This document shows positions 26,052 to 34,947 of a DNA stretch of 64,000 nucleotides, in pieces. Each line of letters starts with the position of its first letter. Within the stretch, counting starts at the first letter, position 1. This DNA is from an uncultured Chthoniobacterales bacterium (GTDB taxonomy: Bacteria > Verrucomicrobiota > Verrucomicrobiia > Chthoniobacterales > UBA10450), in the NCBI GenBank assembly GCA_902805675.1, contig CADCTA010000077.1, forward strand, positions 24,984-88,983. Direction: 5' to 3'. Below the pieces are notes generated by a model, which saw only the letters and a list, made by a program, of their open reading frames with translations, did not search any database and was not told the origin of the DNA. Made by a program: the position numbers and the translations under genes.

Positions 26052-27890
26052 ATGAAGTCGAAAACGACTCTGATTCTGCTCGTCGTCGTGGTGGCGCTCG
26101 CGCTCTGGATCAAGTTCTACGAGAGCAAGCAACCGAACACCGAAGAGCGGAAGCGCCTCGCCGGGAACGTCGTTAATTTCGAAGAAGACGATCTCGACGG
26201 CATCGTGATCCAGAACGGGGATGATCGCATTGAGCTTCGCCGGAATGACAAGAAGTGGCGGCTCGAAACGCCGATCAAAGATCAGGCGGATAGCTCGTTG
26301 GTCGACAGTGTCGTCAGCGCGCTGGGGAGCTGGCAAAAGGACGAGACGATCTCGGAAGATGAGATCGAAAAAGATAAGGGCCGGCTCGAGGAGTACGACC
26401 TCGAGAAGCCAAAGCTGCGCGTGAAGCTGCTCGGCAAAGGGATGCCGCCCGAGATTCTCTTCGGCAAGGACGCGGCGCTCGAGGGCAAGATGTATGTGCG
26501 CCTCGAGAACTCGAAGGACTCGTTCCTCGTCTCGCAGCGGGTCAAGACCAACGTGACGAAGAAGGCGGAAGAGTTCCGTGACCGTAAGCTCACGGACGCG
26601 AGCAATTCGGAAATTTCCCGCGTCGCGCTCAAGACTGCTGCCGGCGAAATGGAGTTGCAAAAGCAGGGCGAGCATTGGGAAATCACCCGTCCGCTCCGCG
26701 CACGTGGCGACACCCAGAAGGTCGGCGATCTCGTCTCGCAGATGACGGCCGCACGCATCCAGCAATTCGTCGCGGAAGCGGGCGGCGATCTACAGCCGTA
26801 CGGTCTGACGGAGCCGCGCGGCTCGATCACGTTGTTCAAGCAGGACGACAAAGAGGGGCAGGTGCTCCAGATCGGCGGCACACCGCCTGAGCAACAGGAT
26901 CAGGTTTACGTGCGCTTCTCGGCGCGGAATTTCGTCTACACGCTGCCAAAGAAGCTCGAGGAAATCCTCAACACCAAGCCGGCCGATCTCCGCGACCGCC
27001 ACCTCGTGCGCTTCGACACGAACCTCCTCGATCGGATCACGATCGACGCGCCGGGCAAAGGCAAGACAGTGCTGGCGCGCAAAGAGCAAGTCTGGGCGAT
27101 ATCGAGCCGCGACAACCAGCTGGCCAACAATACTGAAGTCACCCGCTTGCTCGACACATTGAAGAACGCGCAGGTCACGCGCTTCGTGGAGGACGTCGCC
27201 TCCGATTTGCCGAAATACGGGCTCGATCAGCCGCAACTGCAGGTCACGCTCAGCTCCTTCGCCTCGGAGAACACGGCGGAGACTGCGGCCGGCGAGAAGC
27301 CGATCGCTACGATCGCATTCGGCAAAGTCGATGGCGACAACGTGTTCGCGCGGATCGGCGAAGAGCCGTTCGTCGTGGCGGTTCCGCGGACGTTGCTCGA
27401 CCAGATCTTCGCCGACCCGGCGAAGTGGCAGGAGCTCGCGATCTTCAAGTTCAAGCCGGAAGATCTGCAACGCCTCACCGTCAGGACCGACAAGGAAACA
27501 ACGCTGACGCGCGGCCCGAACAACGAATGGGCGCGCGCCGAGGGCAGCGAACCAGTCAACCAGGTGAATGTGCAATCCCTGCTGAATACGTTGAGCGACT
27601 TGCGCGCCGTGCGCTGGGAGAGCACCGCAACGCCGCAGCAGGCTTTCGACCAGGTCCAGATCACGATCGAATTCACGACGTCGGCTGATGACAAGACGAT
27701 GCACAAGCTCGTGGTGGGCGGACCGGCGGGCGGCGGAATGTGGTACGGGCGTGTGGAGGGACGCGAGGGCGTGTTCGTGCTCAGCAACCCGGACTTCAAC
27801 GCCCTGCGTTTGCCGCTCGGTGAGCCAACGGCTCCGCCCGTCGTCGCACCATCGCCACCAGCCGCGCCCGCTGCCTCGGCCTCGCCGTAA
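26052..27890 (+). CDS. DUF4340 domain protein of the Gld-like ABC locus
   Basis: 612 residues. A single N-terminal TM helix (TTLILLVVVVALALWIKFY) anchors a long region with repeated modules (for example RNDKKWRLETPIKDQADS, QKQGEHWEITRPLRARGD, ARKEQVWAISSRDNQ), a pattern typical of DUF4340. The C-terminus is Pro/Ala-rich (PPVVAPSPPAAPAASASP). DUF4340 genes commonly follow gldG-like genes in several phyla, so a shared envelope role is likely. Molecular function unknown. Confidence 0.8.
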   Translation: MKSKTTLILLVVVVALALWIKFYESKQPNTEERKRLAGNVVNFEEDDLDGIVIQNGDDRIELRRNDKKWRLETPIKDQADSSLVDSVVSALGSWQKDETISEDEIEKDKGRLEEYDLEKPKLRVKLLGKGMPPEILFGKDAALEGKMYVRLENSKDSFLVSQRVKTNVTKKAEEFRDRKLTDASNSEISRVALKTAAGEMELQKQGEHWEITRPLRARGDTQKVGDLVSQMTAARIQQFVAEAGGDLQPYGLTEPRGSITLFKQDDKEGQVLQIGGTPPEQQDQVYVRFSARNFVYTLPKKLEEILNTKPADLRDRHLVRFDTNLLDRITIDAPGKGKTVLARKEQVWAISSRDNQLANNTEVTRLLDTLKNAQVTRFVEDVASDLPKYGLDQPQLQVTLSSFASENTAETAAGEKPIATIAFGKVDGDNVFARIGEEPFVVAVPRTLLDQIFADPAKWQELAIFKFKPEDLQRLTVRTDKETTLTRGPNNEWARAEGSEPVNQVNVQSLLNTLSDLRAVRWESTATPQQAFDQVQITIEFTTSADDKTMHKLVVGGPAGGGMWYGRVEGREGVFVLSNPDFNALRLPLGEPTAPPVVAPSPPAAPAASASP

Positions 27891-27896
27891 GGCGTG

Positions 27897-27918
27897 CGGT
27901 GCTTTGCGCCAAGCACCG
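27897..27918. terminator. Hairpin between convergent DUF4340 and ubiE genes
   Basis: cggtgctt, loop tgcgcc, aagcaccg: a perfect 8-bp stem centred in a 64-nt convergent gap. It has no clear T-tract, so a bidirectional stabilising hairpin or terminator is only probable. Confidence 0.45.
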
Positions 27919-27954
27919 GCGCGCCTGGCGTAACTCCGAGCGCGCCGACCGCCG

Positions 27955-28680
27955 CTACACGAAGGCCTTCGACTTCTCCGCGGTGTACATCGTGGCGATG
28001 CCGCCGGTGAACGGTGTGGCGCGAGCCGATGCGAAGCCGTTCGCGTCGATCAATCGCGTCATCGTTCCACCGCTCGGAAACTCCTCGATTGACGCTGCGA
28101 GGTACTCGTACGCATCACGGCGCCCTGTCACGAGGGAGGCGAGTGCGGGCAGACAACGGTGTAGATAAACGCGATAGGCTGGGCGCAAGAGCGGGACAGG
28201 CACGGAGAAATCGAGCACCAGGAGATGTCCACCCTCCCTCACCACGCGTGCCATCTCGCGGATCGCCGCGGCCCAATCAGACATGTTGCGCAGGCCGAAG
28301 GCGACCGTCACACAATCGAAACTGCCATCCTCGAATGGCAGCGCGAGCGCATCTGCCGCGGTTGTGCGCGTCAGCCCTTTGGCACGAGCACGTGCCAGCA
28401 TCTCGGTCGAGAAATCCGCTCCGGTGACTTCCGCCTGGGGCATGCGGCGTTGGATCGCGAGCGCTAGATCTCCGCTGCCGGTGGCAAGGTCGAGAATGCG
28501 GCGAGCGCCCCAGCGTTCAACCGTTCCCGTCGCGCGCCATCGCCAGTAGAAATCGACGCCGCCGCTGAGCAGATGATTTGCAAGATCGTAGCGAGGCGCG
28601 ATGCCGTCGAACATCCCGCGAACTCGTTCCGGCTCTCGCGACGGTGCTCTGGTCGAGTGGTCGATCGCGGGCGCCGCCAT
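27955..28680 (-). CDS. ubiE: Demethylmenaquinone / ubiquinone C-methyltransferase
   Basis: SAM-dependent C-methylation late in quinone synthesis. 241 residues from the ATG at 28680; a longer frame to 28722 adds only 14 residues. Signature segments are MFDGIAPRYDLANHLLSGG, RRILDLATGSGDLAL (SAM motif I), FDCVTVAFGLRNMSDW and GGHLLVLDFSVP. Without the rest of the quinone pathway I cannot say whether menaquinone or ubiquinone is the product; menaquinone is usual for the inferred phylum. Stands alone on the minus strand. Confidence 0.94.
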   Translation of the reverse strand: MAAPAIDHSTRAPSREPERVRGMFDGIAPRYDLANHLLSGGVDFYWRWRATGTVERWGARRILDLATGSGDLALAIQRRMPQAEVTGADFSTEMLARARAKGLTRTTAADALALPFEDGSFDCVTVAFGLRNMSDWAAAIREMARVVREGGHLLVLDFSVPVPLLRPAYRVYLHRCLPALASLVTGRRDAYEYLAASIEEFPSGGTMTRLIDANGFASARATPFTGGIATMYTAEKSKAFV

Positions 28681-28815
28681 GGTGCCGCAGCGTAACACCG
28701 CGCCAGCCGGGCAGCGAACCATGTCCTACGCTGCTTACGCGCGCTGGCTCGCTGGCGATCCGTCGGCACTCAGAAACAGCCGACCTCCAGTACGTCTGCC
28801 GTCGAATTCTAGACG

Positions 28816-29688
28816 ATGGCTCTTTCCTACACGCTACGGCAGCCGCTTAAGACAGCTGCGGCAGACGCGGCTGATCGGCTCGTCCTTATTACGGGCGCGG
28901 CCGGCAACATCGGCAGCTACTTTGCGGAACAAAACCGCGGGCGTTATCGGCTTCGGCTGATGCTGCGCAATGGTGACAAAGAGGCAGGGCTTCGCGAGTA
29001 CGGGGAGATCGTCAAAGGTGACATCACGAACCTGGAGCAGATGAAGGAGCTGTGCCGCGGCGCGGACACCGTGCTCCACCTTGCCGCCAGCGCGAGCCCG
29101 TCGTCGACGTGGGACGAAGTGCTGCCGGCCAACATCATCGGCACCTACAATGTCTTCGCCGCGGCAAAATCGGCGGACTGCCGCCGCGTGATCTACGCTT
29201 CGTCGATCCATGCTGTCTCGGGTTATCCGCCGGATGTGCAGGTGAAGACGTCCGATCCGGTCAATCCCGGTGATCTCTACGGTGTTTCGAAATGCTTCGG
29301 AGAAGCGCTCGCGCGATATTGCGCGGAGAAGGAAAATCTCTCCGCAATCGCGCTGCGCATCGGCGCGTTTCAGCCGATCGAAACGGCGCAAGACGAGGCG
29401 AACATCGGGTTGCTCGACGCCTTCGTTTCGCAACGCGACCTGAATCAGCTGATCATCCGCTGCATAGACGCCGAACACATTCAGTGGGCCGTGTTCAATG
29501 GGCTGAGCAACAACCGTTTCAAACGGCTCGATCTCTCTGATGCACGCGAGCTGGTCGGCTACGAACCGCAGGATGATCTCGCGGAAGAGCATCCGCAGCT
29601 GGAGCCGACGGAGCTGGCCGAGGATATTCGTGCCCACAGCAAAGCGGACGCGTCGCAGCAGTCTGGGATGCGCGAAGAGGTGGACTGA
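28816..29688 (+). CDS. NAD(P)-dependent sugar epimerase/uronate dehydrogenase-like SDR
   Basis: 290-residue extended SDR. The Rossmann motif LITGAAGNIGSYF is near residue 25, HLAAS marks the second fold element, and the catalytic YGVSK follows SSIHAVSGYP. The overall pattern, including RIGAFQP and a short C-terminal domain, resembles uronate dehydrogenases and related hexose dehydrogenases. An N-terminal extension of about 20 residues precedes the Rossmann strand. Substrate not determinable. Divergent from ubiE. Confidence 0.82.
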   Translation: MALSYTLRQPLKTAAADAADRLVLITGAAGNIGSYFAEQNRGRYRLRLMLRNGDKEAGLREYGEIVKGDITNLEQMKELCRGADTVLHLAASASPSSTWDEVLPANIIGTYNVFAAAKSADCRRVIYASSIHAVSGYPPDVQVKTSDPVNPGDLYGVSKCFGEALARYCAEKENLSAIALRIGAFQPIETAQDEANIGLLDAFVSQRDLNQLIIRCIDAEHIQWAVFNGLSNNRFKRLDLSDARELVGYEPQDDLAEEHPQLEPTELAEDIRAHSKADASQQSGMREEVD

Positions 29689-29707
29689 CGCGAGCGGTCG
29701 CGGCTCA

Positions 29708-29917
29708 ATGGATCCCTACGCCAGCCCGAAAGAAACGAAGGTCGGCGCGAATCGCCCGAAGATTCAGCACGTCGCGGAGACGCCGGAGCAACGGCGGACC
29801 CGACGCGAGCGCCAGGCGGAGAAGGAAGCCGTCATGGCAGAGCGGCGCGGGATCAAGAAATCCGCGCGCCGGCATCTTAAACAGCAGATGCTCGCCGAGC
29901 TCGACGACACGGAATAG
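29708..29917 (+). CDS. Small highly charged protein
   Basis: 69 residues, starting MDPYASPKETKVGANRP, rich in Arg/Lys/Glu and probably alpha-helical (TRRERQAEKEAVMAERRG). No known family recognised. It follows the SDR gene by 19 nt on the same strand and may be in the same transcript. Its length and codon pattern are compatible with a real small gene, but evidence is limited. Confidence 0.5.
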   Translation: MDPYASPKETKVGANRPKIQHVAETPEQRRTRRERQAEKEAVMAERRGIKKSARRHLKQQMLAELDDTE

Positions 29918-30019
29918 CGGCGACGGCAGCTGCGGCACCGTTCGGACGCGACGCGCTCGCACGTCCCGCGTCCTGTGCTCGACAGAGCCGAGCTGCGTCG
30001 CTACCGAATCGCTACAGTC

Positions 30020-32515
30020 CTACGGAATGTTGTAGGTCTCGACGAGGCCGATGCCCGTTGTGTCGCCCTTCCCGCGCAGGATCGCGGTATACAGCCCGGG
30101 CGCGGCGGCCGGCAGTAAGATCGCGGATTCGGCAGAATTAGACGGCGCAAGCGATGCCGCCTGAATCTGCGCTGCTCCGGACGATTGCTGCCAATCGTCG
30201 TTCTCCTCGATCAAGGTGCCCTGCGCGTTCCGCAGTTCGAGCGTGGTGTCATTCAGTGCGGCGGGTAGCCGCTCCTTTAACGACGGCCCGAGGCCACGCA
30301 CAACGACTCCGATCGGCCCACGGTCTGAAGGGCCGGCAATGAAGCCGCCAATCATGACGTTGTCGCCGGTCTCGACGACACCGCGCGTGCTCAGATTCAC
30401 GAGCTTCGCTTCGTCCGTGCCGCCGACTTCGTAGACCTCCGCGAGACCAACACCGGTGCTGCGATTTTGTCCCCGCACGATGGCGGTGTAAGCGCCCGGA
30501 CTGAGCGTGCGAACGATGGCCGCCTCGAAGTCGCTCGACGGCTGCAATCCTGTTGCGGCGACGTCGGCTTGGTTGTCGCGCCAGTTGTCGTTAGTCGCGA
30601 TCGGCTCCGGGTTGCCCTGTTGATAAAGTTCAAGAACAGGATCCTCGAGGCGACCCGCGAACGGTGCGCCATTCGCCTGCAGCGATGGCCCGATACCGCG
30701 CACGATCACCTTTTTGGGCACGGTGCCGCCGATGATGAAACCGCCGATCAAGACGTTATCGTCGGTCTGCACTCGCGCACGCGTCGAGATGTTCTGCAGC
30801 CTCCCGGGGACCGGCGGGAGCGGCGTGTTGCGGCTCGCCGTGGTGACCTCGCGAGGCGGGCGCGGCGAAGGCGCCGGCGAGACGTTCGGCGTTGTGTAGC
30901 TCATTGTCGGAATCCCGTTGCCGTTGACCACGATCTGCATGAAATCGAGCCGGACGGCACCCACTTCATCGACCAGTTCTTCCTGCCAGATTGGCTTGGC
31001 GGTGTCGACGCCGGTTCCACGGACGTAATAGACCCGCGCGTTGCCCTCGCCGGCATCTTCGAGCGCGGTGAGATGGATGGTGCCGTTATCGATGACGAAG
31101 TATTGGTCGGCACCGGGATCGCCTCGCCCGGCATCGCCGAAGCGCGGCAAGGTGTGCACAAAGGCGAAGCTCTCGCCCTGGTTGAAGCTCACGTAGAGCT
31201 TGTCGCCGTGAGTGACATAGAGGGTGCCGTTGCCGTCGAAAGCCGAATGCGTGATGACGTGGCGGTCTCCGGGTCCGGCTGGGATCGGATGTTTGATGCC
31301 GACCCAGTTGGCGCCGAAGTCGTTCGTCTTGCAGACGTAAAGCTCGCGAGAGTCCGGCACCGGCTCGGTCCAGTAGAACTGCCGATCCGTGCCCCACGTT
31401 CCGTGGCGGCCAGCTTTCCATTTCACAAACTTGTCATTCCGGACGCGAGTGTCGCCGACGTCATTAGGCGCGTGCGAGTTGTCGCGACAGACGACGTGAA
31501 TCGGGCCGCTGCCGTTGTTGCCCACGAGCGGGGTCTGGATCGGAAACGTGAGCCCGCCATCGAAGCTGAAGATGAGGACGGAGCCGATGCGGAACCAGCC
31601 CGCGAGCACATAAGGCTCACGTTGCGCCACAGCCGCGGGCGCGATGTCGCCGAACGGCCCGAGATACGCCCAGGCCTGATCGTTGGCGACGAACGGCACG
31701 GGGAACTGCGTAATGATGAAGCTCTCTCCGCGGTTGTCGCTATGCGCGGTGACGCCGTTCGCCAGCTCGGTGCCGAAGTAAATCACGTCGTCGCCGAACG
31801 CCTGCATGTCGCCCTCGATGCCGAACGGCTCAGAAGCGTCGACCGGCGGATACTTCTTCGTCCAGGTCTTGCCGCCGTCTGAGCTCTTGCGGATGTCGTT
31901 GCCGGTCGCGAGCTCCGGCAGCAGGACGTATGTGTCAGGGCCCTCGGACCCGAGATTTCCCTCACAGCAGGTGCCGTGATAAAAGATGGTCCACTCGCTC
32001 GATTTCGGCGGTGGCGGACGCGTTGTGGCCACAGCCGGCACTACAGTCGCTGTGCCGCGGTATTGATCGCCTGGATTGCCGCTGAAATAGACGGCGCGCA
32101 CTGTGAACACGCCCGTCCCATCGGTAGCGGGATTGATGTAAGCGATTTCGGCCGTGTTCGTGCCGCCGGTCGATGATCCGATGAGCGGACCGGCATTGCT
32201 CTCCTTGTGAATGTAGAGGTCGTAGTCGCTGGCCAGCAGGACCCACGAAAACATGACCTGGACGCGCTTGCCCTCCCAATCAGCTGGGCTGCCGCCGACT
32301 GTGATCGTGAAGGTGTCGCAACTCACGCCCTCCACGCACGTCGCTTCGCCGTTGTTGGTGCCGCCAATCGCGGTACCGGTCCAGGCGATCGGCTCGGCCG
32401 CTGGCGTAATGGTGCCGGCACTCGGGTTCGCAGCGCCGAGCCTCACAACCGAGACGGCACAGGCCAGGCTGAAAATCATCAAGACACCAAATACGGTCCA
32501 ACGCTTTTTATTCAT
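30020..32515 (-). CDS. Large secreted BNR-type protein with C-terminal tandem RGxGPSL module
   Basis: 831 residues from the ATG at 32515, preceded by a strong ribosome-binding site (GGAGGA on the minus strand, 32522-32527). The signal sequence is MNKKRWTVFGVLMIFSLACA. Residues about 30-150 form a beta-rich domain (DYDLYIHKESNAGPLIGSS). Residues about 165-540 contain sialidase/BNR-like segments (SSDGGKTWTKKYPP, SDNRGESFI, SFDGGLTFP, SFNQGESFAFV), suggesting a beta-propeller. After a Pro-rich linker, two ~130-residue modules end the protein (30404-30799 and 30023-30403). The same module pair ends the protein at 60969-62708. Extracellular or cell-surface; ligand unknown. Confidence 0.85.
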   Translation of the reverse strand: MNKKRWTVFGVLMIFSLACAVSVVRLGAANPSAGTITPAAEPIAWTGTAIGGTNNGEATCVEGVSCDTFTITVGGSPADWEGKRVQVMFSWVLLASDYDLYIHKESNAGPLIGSSTGGTNTAEIAYINPATDGTGVFTVRAVYFSGNPGDQYRGTATVVPAVATTRPPPPKSSEWTIFYHGTCCEGNLGSEGPDTYVLLPELATGNDIRKSSDGGKTWTKKYPPVDASEPFGIEGDMQAFGDDVIYFGTELANGVTAHSDNRGESFIITQFPVPFVANDQAWAYLGPFGDIAPAAVAQREPYVLAGWFRIGSVLIFSFDGGLTFPIQTPLVGNNGSGPIHVVCRDNSHAPNDVGDTRVRNDKFVKWKAGRHGTWGTDRQFYWTEPVPDSRELYVCKTNDFGANWVGIKHPIPAGPGDRHVITHSAFDGNGTLYVTHGDKLYVSFNQGESFAFVHTLPRFGDAGRGDPGADQYFVIDNGTIHLTALEDAGEGNARVYYVRGTGVDTAKPIWQEELVDEVGAVRLDFMQIVVNGNGIPTMSYTTPNVSPAPSPRPPREVTTASRNTPLPPVPGRLQNISTRARVQTDDNVLIGGFIIGGTVPKKVIVRGIGPSLQANGAPFAGRLEDPVLELYQQGNPEPIATNDNWRDNQADVAATGLQPSSDFEAAIVRTLSPGAYTAIVRGQNRSTGVGLAEVYEVGGTDEAKLVNLSTRGVVETGDNVMIGGFIAGPSDRGPIGVVVRGLGPSLKERLPAALNDTTLELRNAQGTLIEENDDWQQSSGAAQIQAASLAPSNSAESAILLPAAAPGLYTAILRGKGDTTGIGLVETYNIP
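30023..30799 (-). repeat. Tandem C-terminal modules of the secreted BNR-type protein
   Basis: Copy 1 (30404-30799, 132 residues with linker): LQNISTRARVQTDDNVLIGG, core VIVRGIGPSL, NDNWRDNQADV, ending TAIVRGQNRSTGVGLAEVYE. Copy 2 (30023-30403, 127 residues): LVNLSTRGVVETGDNVMIGG, core VVVRGLGPSL, ENDDWQQ, ending GLVETYNIP at the exact C-terminus. Confidence 0.85.
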
Positions 32516-32665
32516 GATTAGTCCTCCAGCTACAGCTGCGACGAGGCACCGAGTTAATTCGATTCTCGCAGACAACGCAACCACCCGCACGCGTGACTTG
32601 ACACCTGCGTGCGCGTTGGCTGCATTAGCCGCGGAGCGTCGCTACGGTGCGGTGGGCTCCGCATC

Positions 32666-33130
32666 GTGACTGAAATCTCCGTTACCCAAACCGGCGACGC
32701 CGCGTCTTCCGCGCGCCCAGACGTTATCGTTCGGGGGACGGGCGCGGGCTTTCCGCAGGAGGTCGAATCGGGCCGGCATCGTTTTATTGTCGATGAGCCT
32801 CTCGATGTCGGCGGCACGGACACGGGAGCGACGCCGTATGATCTGTTTCTCGCGGCGCTTGGCTCGTGCACTTCGATGACGATCGGAGTCTATGCGAGGC
32901 GCAAAGGCATCCCGCTCGAGAACATCAGCGTGTCGCTCTGGCATTCGAAGATCCATGCCGCCGATTGCGAGGAGTGCGAGACGCGGCAGGGACGGATCGA
33001 TCGGATTGAAATTGCGATCGATCTCACCGGACCGCTGACTGACGAACAACGCGCAAAATTACTGGAGATCGCGAAGATGTGCCCAGTGCACCGGACGCTC
33101 ACATCCGAAATCAACGTCCGGTTCCAGTGA
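32666..33130 (+). CDS. OsmC/Ohr family protein (YhfA-like)
   Basis: 154 residues with a GTG start at 32666 (MTEISVTQTGDAASS). OsmC fold: DTGATPYDLFLAALGSC carries the first reactive Cys and MCPVHRTL the second, with TSMTIGVYARRKG between. Characterised members reduce organic or fatty-acid hydroperoxides by a Cys pair; the DIDP-like context here is nearer to the YhfA/OsmC-related group. Four additional cysteines occur (ADCEECETR), of unclear role. Divergent from the secreted BNR-type gene. Confidence 0.86.
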   Translation: MTEISVTQTGDAASSARPDVIVRGTGAGFPQEVESGRHRFIVDEPLDVGGTDTGATPYDLFLAALGSCTSMTIGVYARRKGIPLENISVSLWHSKIHAADCEECETRQGRIDRIEIAIDLTGPLTDEQRAKLLEIAKMCPVHRTLTSEINVRFQ

Positions 33131-33680
33131 AGGCGACGGCGACTGAGCTGCGATGACGAGCTCTTCGCGGGTTTGCTCGGGGTTCTTGCCGCGATCGTGC
33201 TGGCGGCCGGCGTGCTGCTTCTCGCGCGATCTGAAGCGTGGCAAAGGGGGCCGAGCCGGGCGTTTGCGTTGCTGCGCATTCCAGAGCCAGCCCAGCACTC
33301 GGTATGATCGTGCTGCTGCGATCGAGCAGGCCGAGGGGCGCCGCGCGGCACGAGAGCTCGACGAGCTGCAAGAACAACGCCGCGAGCGGCTAACTCTACT
33401 CACCGCGACGCCTGGCGTGAAAGCGCTTTGCGGCCGGACAAAGCGGAGAAGCAGCTGTTTCAGGAAGCGAAGCGGAATCGCGCGCAGCGTGCGGTGGATT
33501 CAGCCGGTGGACATTGGCCGATCCGCCTGATCAAGCCCGTGGAGATCGATGAGTGGACGGTGCTGCCAGCGGGAACAGCAGTCGAGTTGCTGGGAACGAG
33601 CGAGACAACGTCGTCACGATACGGAGCGAGGCGGCAAGCTAGCGGGTCAGCCCGTGCCAGACGGGGCTGCGCGCGATTAG
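33131..33680 (+). pseudogene. Decayed gene: TM segment, coiled coil and small C-terminal domain in shifted frames
   Basis: Protein-like segments follow one another with repeated frame changes. A TM helix (LFAGLLGVLAAIVLAAGVLL, from about 33158) shares the OsmC gene's frame but has no start codon. A coiled-coil stretch (AEGRRAARELDELQEQRRER, from about 33330) is in a second frame. Back in the first frame, LFQEAKRNRAQRAVDSAGGH leads to LIKPVEIDEWTVLPAGTAVE. The likely end, DNVVTIRSEAAS and GQPVPDGAARD with stop at 33678-33680, needs two more shifts. A membrane-anchored protein of about 170 residues can be reconstructed; no family recognised. Assembly error is the alternative. Confidence 0.6.
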
Positions 33681-33702
33681 CGGCGCCATCTGCGACGAGT
33701 AG

Positions 33703-33783
33703 TGCTCACGAGAGGAGTCGAACCTCCACGGGTTTCCCCATACGGTCCTGAGCCGTACGCGTCTGCCATTCCGCCACGTGAGC
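33703..33783 (-). tRNA. tRNA-Leu (anticodon CAG)
   Basis: Read on the minus strand. The acceptor stem GCTCACG pairs with CGTGAGC, discriminator A. The anticodon stem TACGG/CCGTA encloses loop CTCAGGA, giving anticodon CAG. The long variable arm (TGGGGAAACCCG) is that of a class II tRNA, and the T-loop region is GGTTCGACTCC. CCA is not encoded. Confidence 0.95.
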
Positions 33784-33980
33784 AAGTCGCCGGAGCGGCT
33801 GCTAAAATGCGCGTGCGACTGGCTGGCGCAAGTTTTAAACGGCCTGTCGTGCTGCGACCCGATACGCGCGCCACCAGTGATGCTGAAGCGCGCGGGGCCT
33901 AAAGACTGTCTGGGATGTTCGAAACGAGCTAATGCGGGGTGCTGCCCTGCTCATCCGCTTCGCACGATCCGTCCACCCTG

Positions 33981-34020
33981 CGTGAGGTCACTCGCCGTCT
34001 TCGCGGCTCGGGATGACCGC
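33981..34020. repeat. Single right-type arm of the family B repeat
   Basis: cgtgaggtcactcgccgtct then tcgcggctcgggatgaccgc. The complementary left arm is not found nearby, so it is a solo or degraded copy. The gap from tRNA-Leu to the TPR gene (33784-34061) otherwise shows nothing recognisable. Confidence 0.75.
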
Positions 34021-34061
34021 GCCCGGTGGACTCACAGGGTGGACCAATGCCGCGCCGCCCC

Positions 34062-34943
34062 TCACCCGCGGCGCTTTTTGCGGGCGCGATCTTCCAGCTG
34101 ACTTGCCTGGCGCGCTTTGCCTAGCGCACGCAGCAGGTCGGCGTAGTTCGATGCGACGATTTCGTAGTCCGCTGGTGGCTTGTCTGTCGCCTCTTCCCAT
34201 GACTTGAGCGACGCGCGATAAAGCTCGGACGCGCGCGGGTAATCGCCCCGGGAATGGTAGACCACCGCAAGGTTGCACTTCGATTGTGCGATATCAGGGT
34301 GGTTCTCCGGGTGCACCTTCTCGCGGATCGCCAGCGCGCGAAGGTGCGTCTTCTCCGCTTCCGCGAAGCGGCGCTCGTTCGTGTAAAAGACGGCGAGATT
34401 GTTCAAGACCGAGGCGACATCGGTGTGCTCAGGTCCAAGCTGCTTCTCATAGATCTCGAGCGCGTGCAGATAGTACGGCTCGGCTGCCTTTTGCCGCCCG
34501 GACTTGCGATACATGAGGGCAATGTTGTTGAGCATCGTGCCGAGATCGGAGTACGGCAGATCCGTCAGCTGCGTGCCGGCTGCGATGGCTTTCTCATAGT
34601 AGGAGATCGCCTCTTCCGTCTGGCCGAGATGGTCGAAGAGAAATCCGAGACGCCGCGCCGATCGATAGATTGCGCGATGATCGGGCGGGTCGCCTTTCGT
34701 GAGAACCTCGTGCGCCTTCACCAGGTACGGCTGCGCCGCCGCCTGGTCGCCCGCCTGGTCGTGCAATTGCCCGAGCTTTTCGAGACTCAGCGCGATGTTC
34801 GCGTTTCCCGCGGGAAAAGCCCGTCGGGCGAGCTCGAGCGCGGCCTCTGCTACACGGATAGCCTGCGGCAGCAGGTTCGACCCGCGCAGCATGTCCAGCT
34901 TGTCGTTGAGAATGGCCCAGAGCTTTTCGTCGCCCGAGGCCAT
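34062..34943 (-). CDS. Tetratricopeptide repeat protein, kinesin-light-chain type
   Basis: 293 residues, almost wholly TPR. Repeats of the pattern ALELARRAFPAGNANIALSL, AISYYEKAIAAGTQLTDL, ALEIYEKQLGPEHTDVASVL and ALAIREKVHPENHPDIAQSK are obvious. The C-terminus is basic (QLEDRARKKRRG). No signal peptide, so cytoplasmic. Its start lies 4 nt after the lptE stop, so it is probably the third gene of a bamD-lptE-TPR operon. A scaffold role is likely, partner unknown. Confidence 0.85.
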   Translation of the reverse strand: MASGDEKLWAILNDKLDMLRGSNLLPQAIRVAEAALELARRAFPAGNANIALSLEKLGQLHDQAGDQAAAQPYLVKAHEVLTKGDPPDHRAIYRSARRLGFLFDHLGQTEEAISYYEKAIAAGTQLTDLPYSDLGTMLNNIALMYRKSGRQKAAEPYYLHALEIYEKQLGPEHTDVASVLNNLAVFYTNERRFAEAEKTHLRALAIREKVHPENHPDIAQSKCNLAVVYHSRGDYPRASELYRASLKSWEEATDKPPADYEIVASNYADLLRALGKARQASQLEDRARKKRRG

Positions 34944-34947
34944 TGGC

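Noticed and set aside
30467..31882. 471-codon plus-strand frame inside the secreted BNR gene
   Set aside because: Opposite-strand shadow. The minus-strand gene has signal peptide, ribosome-binding site and domain repeats.
33130..34061. Genomic island at tRNA-Leu
   Set aside because: Decayed gene and solo repeat arm only; no integrase, no attachment-site duplication of the tRNA 3' end, no composition change obvious by eye.
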